Made by a program: the position numbers and the translations under genes
Source of the DNA: Sphingomonas pokkalii
Lineage (GTDB): Bacteria; Pseudomonadota; Alphaproteobacteria; Sphingomonadales; Sphingomonadaceae
NCBI RefSeq assembly: GCF_003096275.1
Contig: NZ_QENQ01000001.1
Location: 541,378 to 605,377 of the forward strand
Direction: 5' to 3'
DNA length: 64,000 bases
Part shown: one piece after another, positions 63,516 through 64,000 of the stretch
Layout: each line of letters starts with the position of its first letter
Position numbering within the stretch: the stretch's first letter is position 1
Notes under the pieces: generated by a model
Databases searched by the model: none
Seen by the model: only the letters and a program-made list of their open reading frames with translations
What the model was told of the DNA's origin: nothing

Positions 63516-63721
63516 TGCGTTGGCTTCGACTGCGGCGGATGCGTCGCGCCTTCCGTGCATTGCCCGAGCGGGATCGGGCGATCTTCGGATCGGTGCGGTT
63601 CGACGATTTGGACTACATCCAAACGGCCCAGCGGCATGGCTGCACCGTGGAAGAGGTCGAGCAAACCGTCGCGCGCGTGCTGTTCGCGCTCGGTCGGGCG
63701 GAGCGGGGCGAACAGGCATGA
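63512..63721 (+). CDS. Small sigma-70 region 4-like helical protein
   Basis: 69 residues, starting in an ATGA overlap with ardC. RRAFRALPERDRAIFGSVRF followed by DLDYIQTAQRHGCTVEEVEQ resembles the region-4 HTH of sigma factors (LPERxRxIF ... ELA.R.G.S...V). Such tiny proteins commonly follow ardC in sphingomonad mobile elements. DNA binding is plausible; function unknown. Confidence 0.55.
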   Translation: MMRWLRLRRMRRAFRALPERDRAIFGSVRFDDLDYIQTAQRHGCTVEEVEQTVARVLFALGRAERGEQA

Positions 63722-63792
63722 GCGATGCCACATCTCGCCCGGTCAAGCCGGGCGAGGTGTACGCCGCGGCATCAGCGCGTTAGGATCGATCC

Positions 63793-63978
63793 ATGAGGAC
63801 CAGCCTCGACCATCTGCCCCCAGCCAAGCAGCGCGAGCTGGAGCGTGTCGTCCAGATCCTGTTCGAGGAGTTTGGCGACGCGATCGCCATCGCCACGTCG
63901 GACTGGAAGAAGCAGGCGCGCATCCTCAAGGTCATCCTGTACGGCATCTGTGGACGCCCCTTCGGATGCAAGCGGTAA
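63793..63978 (+). pseudogene. Truncated nucleotidyltransferase (MNT-HEPN type) gene
   Basis: 61 residues beginning MRTSLDHLPPAKQRELERVV, then ILFEEFGD and SDWKKQARILKVILYG, which is the start of a nucleotidyltransferase family of antitoxin type. The catalytic GSYARG-like motif should follow ILYG, but the frame reads ICGRPFGCKR and stops. The gene is broken exactly before its active site. The window ends 22 bp later. Confidence 0.6.
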
Positions 63979-64000
63979 ATCGGGGTAATGTTGGCACGTA

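Noticed and set aside
63718..63783. 21-codon ORF between the small HTH gene and the nucleotidyltransferase remnant
   Set aside because: Too short to support; its sequence is mostly a small CCCGG/CCGGG inverted repeat and it has no ribosome site of its own.
1..64000. CRISPR array, rRNA or riboswitch
   Set aside because: I saw no regularly spaced short repeats, no rRNA segments and no recognisable riboswitch core; the only tRNA sequence is the 45-bp fragment.

Overview
This high-GC window looks like the chromosome of a sphingomonad (Alphaproteobacteria). The codon use, dense ATGA/GTGA gene overlaps, an intergenic hairpin repeat at 34.85 kb of a type common in sphingomonads, and the gene families all fit, but the genus is inferred and no rRNA or intact tRNA is present to confirm it.

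Layout. (1) 1-8.0 kb: the end of a type III secretion operon (end of a stator gene, a SctN/YscN-type ATPase, a SctO-like stalk gene, a SctP/FliK-position gene), then a block that looks like its secreted-protein arsenal: a LysM/CHAP-like/lysozyme-fold hydrolase without a signal peptide, a class-3 lipase, and a DUF1521 protein with the GD-PHVD autocleavage motif of rhizobial NopE effectors. Three minus-strand transcription units share a 17-bp box about 60-70 bp upstream of their start codons. (2) 8.0-14.6 kb: two-component system, TolC-type outer membrane factor and a CzcA-class RND pump with no adaptor gene. (3) 15.0-34.5 kb: a nonribosomal peptide cluster with a short aromatic amino acid hydroxylase, two CmlA-type diiron beta-hydroxylases, two NRPS proteins (A-T-C and A-T-C-A-T-C, no thioesterase), a fold-III PLP decarboxylase, an IPNS-like Fe(II) oxygenase, an O-methyltransferase and a POT transporter. 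(4) 35.2-49.8 kb: two UbiB/ABC1 atypical kinases with a helical partner, an IS5 remnant, two tandem homologues of aldehyde-deformylating oxygenase, a thioester-reductase-like SDR, a fatty acid hydroxylase, a rhodanese, a MauE-like protein, a PiT transporter, and arsenite oxidase aioBA followed by a relic of an arsR gene. (5) 50.2-64 kb: a 3' half of tRNA-Arg(CCG) acting as an att site, a tyrosine integrase split by one in-frame TGA, a beta-barrel-like protein, a 2,624-residue SpvB/FG-GAP/RHS protein, AlpA, ArdC and a truncated nucleotidyltransferase.

How the parts work together. Regions 1 and 5 look like contact or secretion weaponry. Region 3 should make a short peptide, up to three residues from three adenylation domains, beta-hydroxylated at one or two positions while carrier-bound. 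It is probably released by the terminal condensation domain onto an amine, for which the decarboxylase is a plausible source. Region 4 is the most novel. All six ADO diiron ligands are conserved in two tandem copies, one of which carries three Cys-Cys pairs in an Ala-rich tail like those of As(III)-handling proteins. It is linked to acyl-reductase and hydroxylase genes on one side and to PiT and arsenite oxidase on the other. This suggests a lipid or aldehyde oxygenation module tied to arsenic metabolism, which I do not recognise as a described system.
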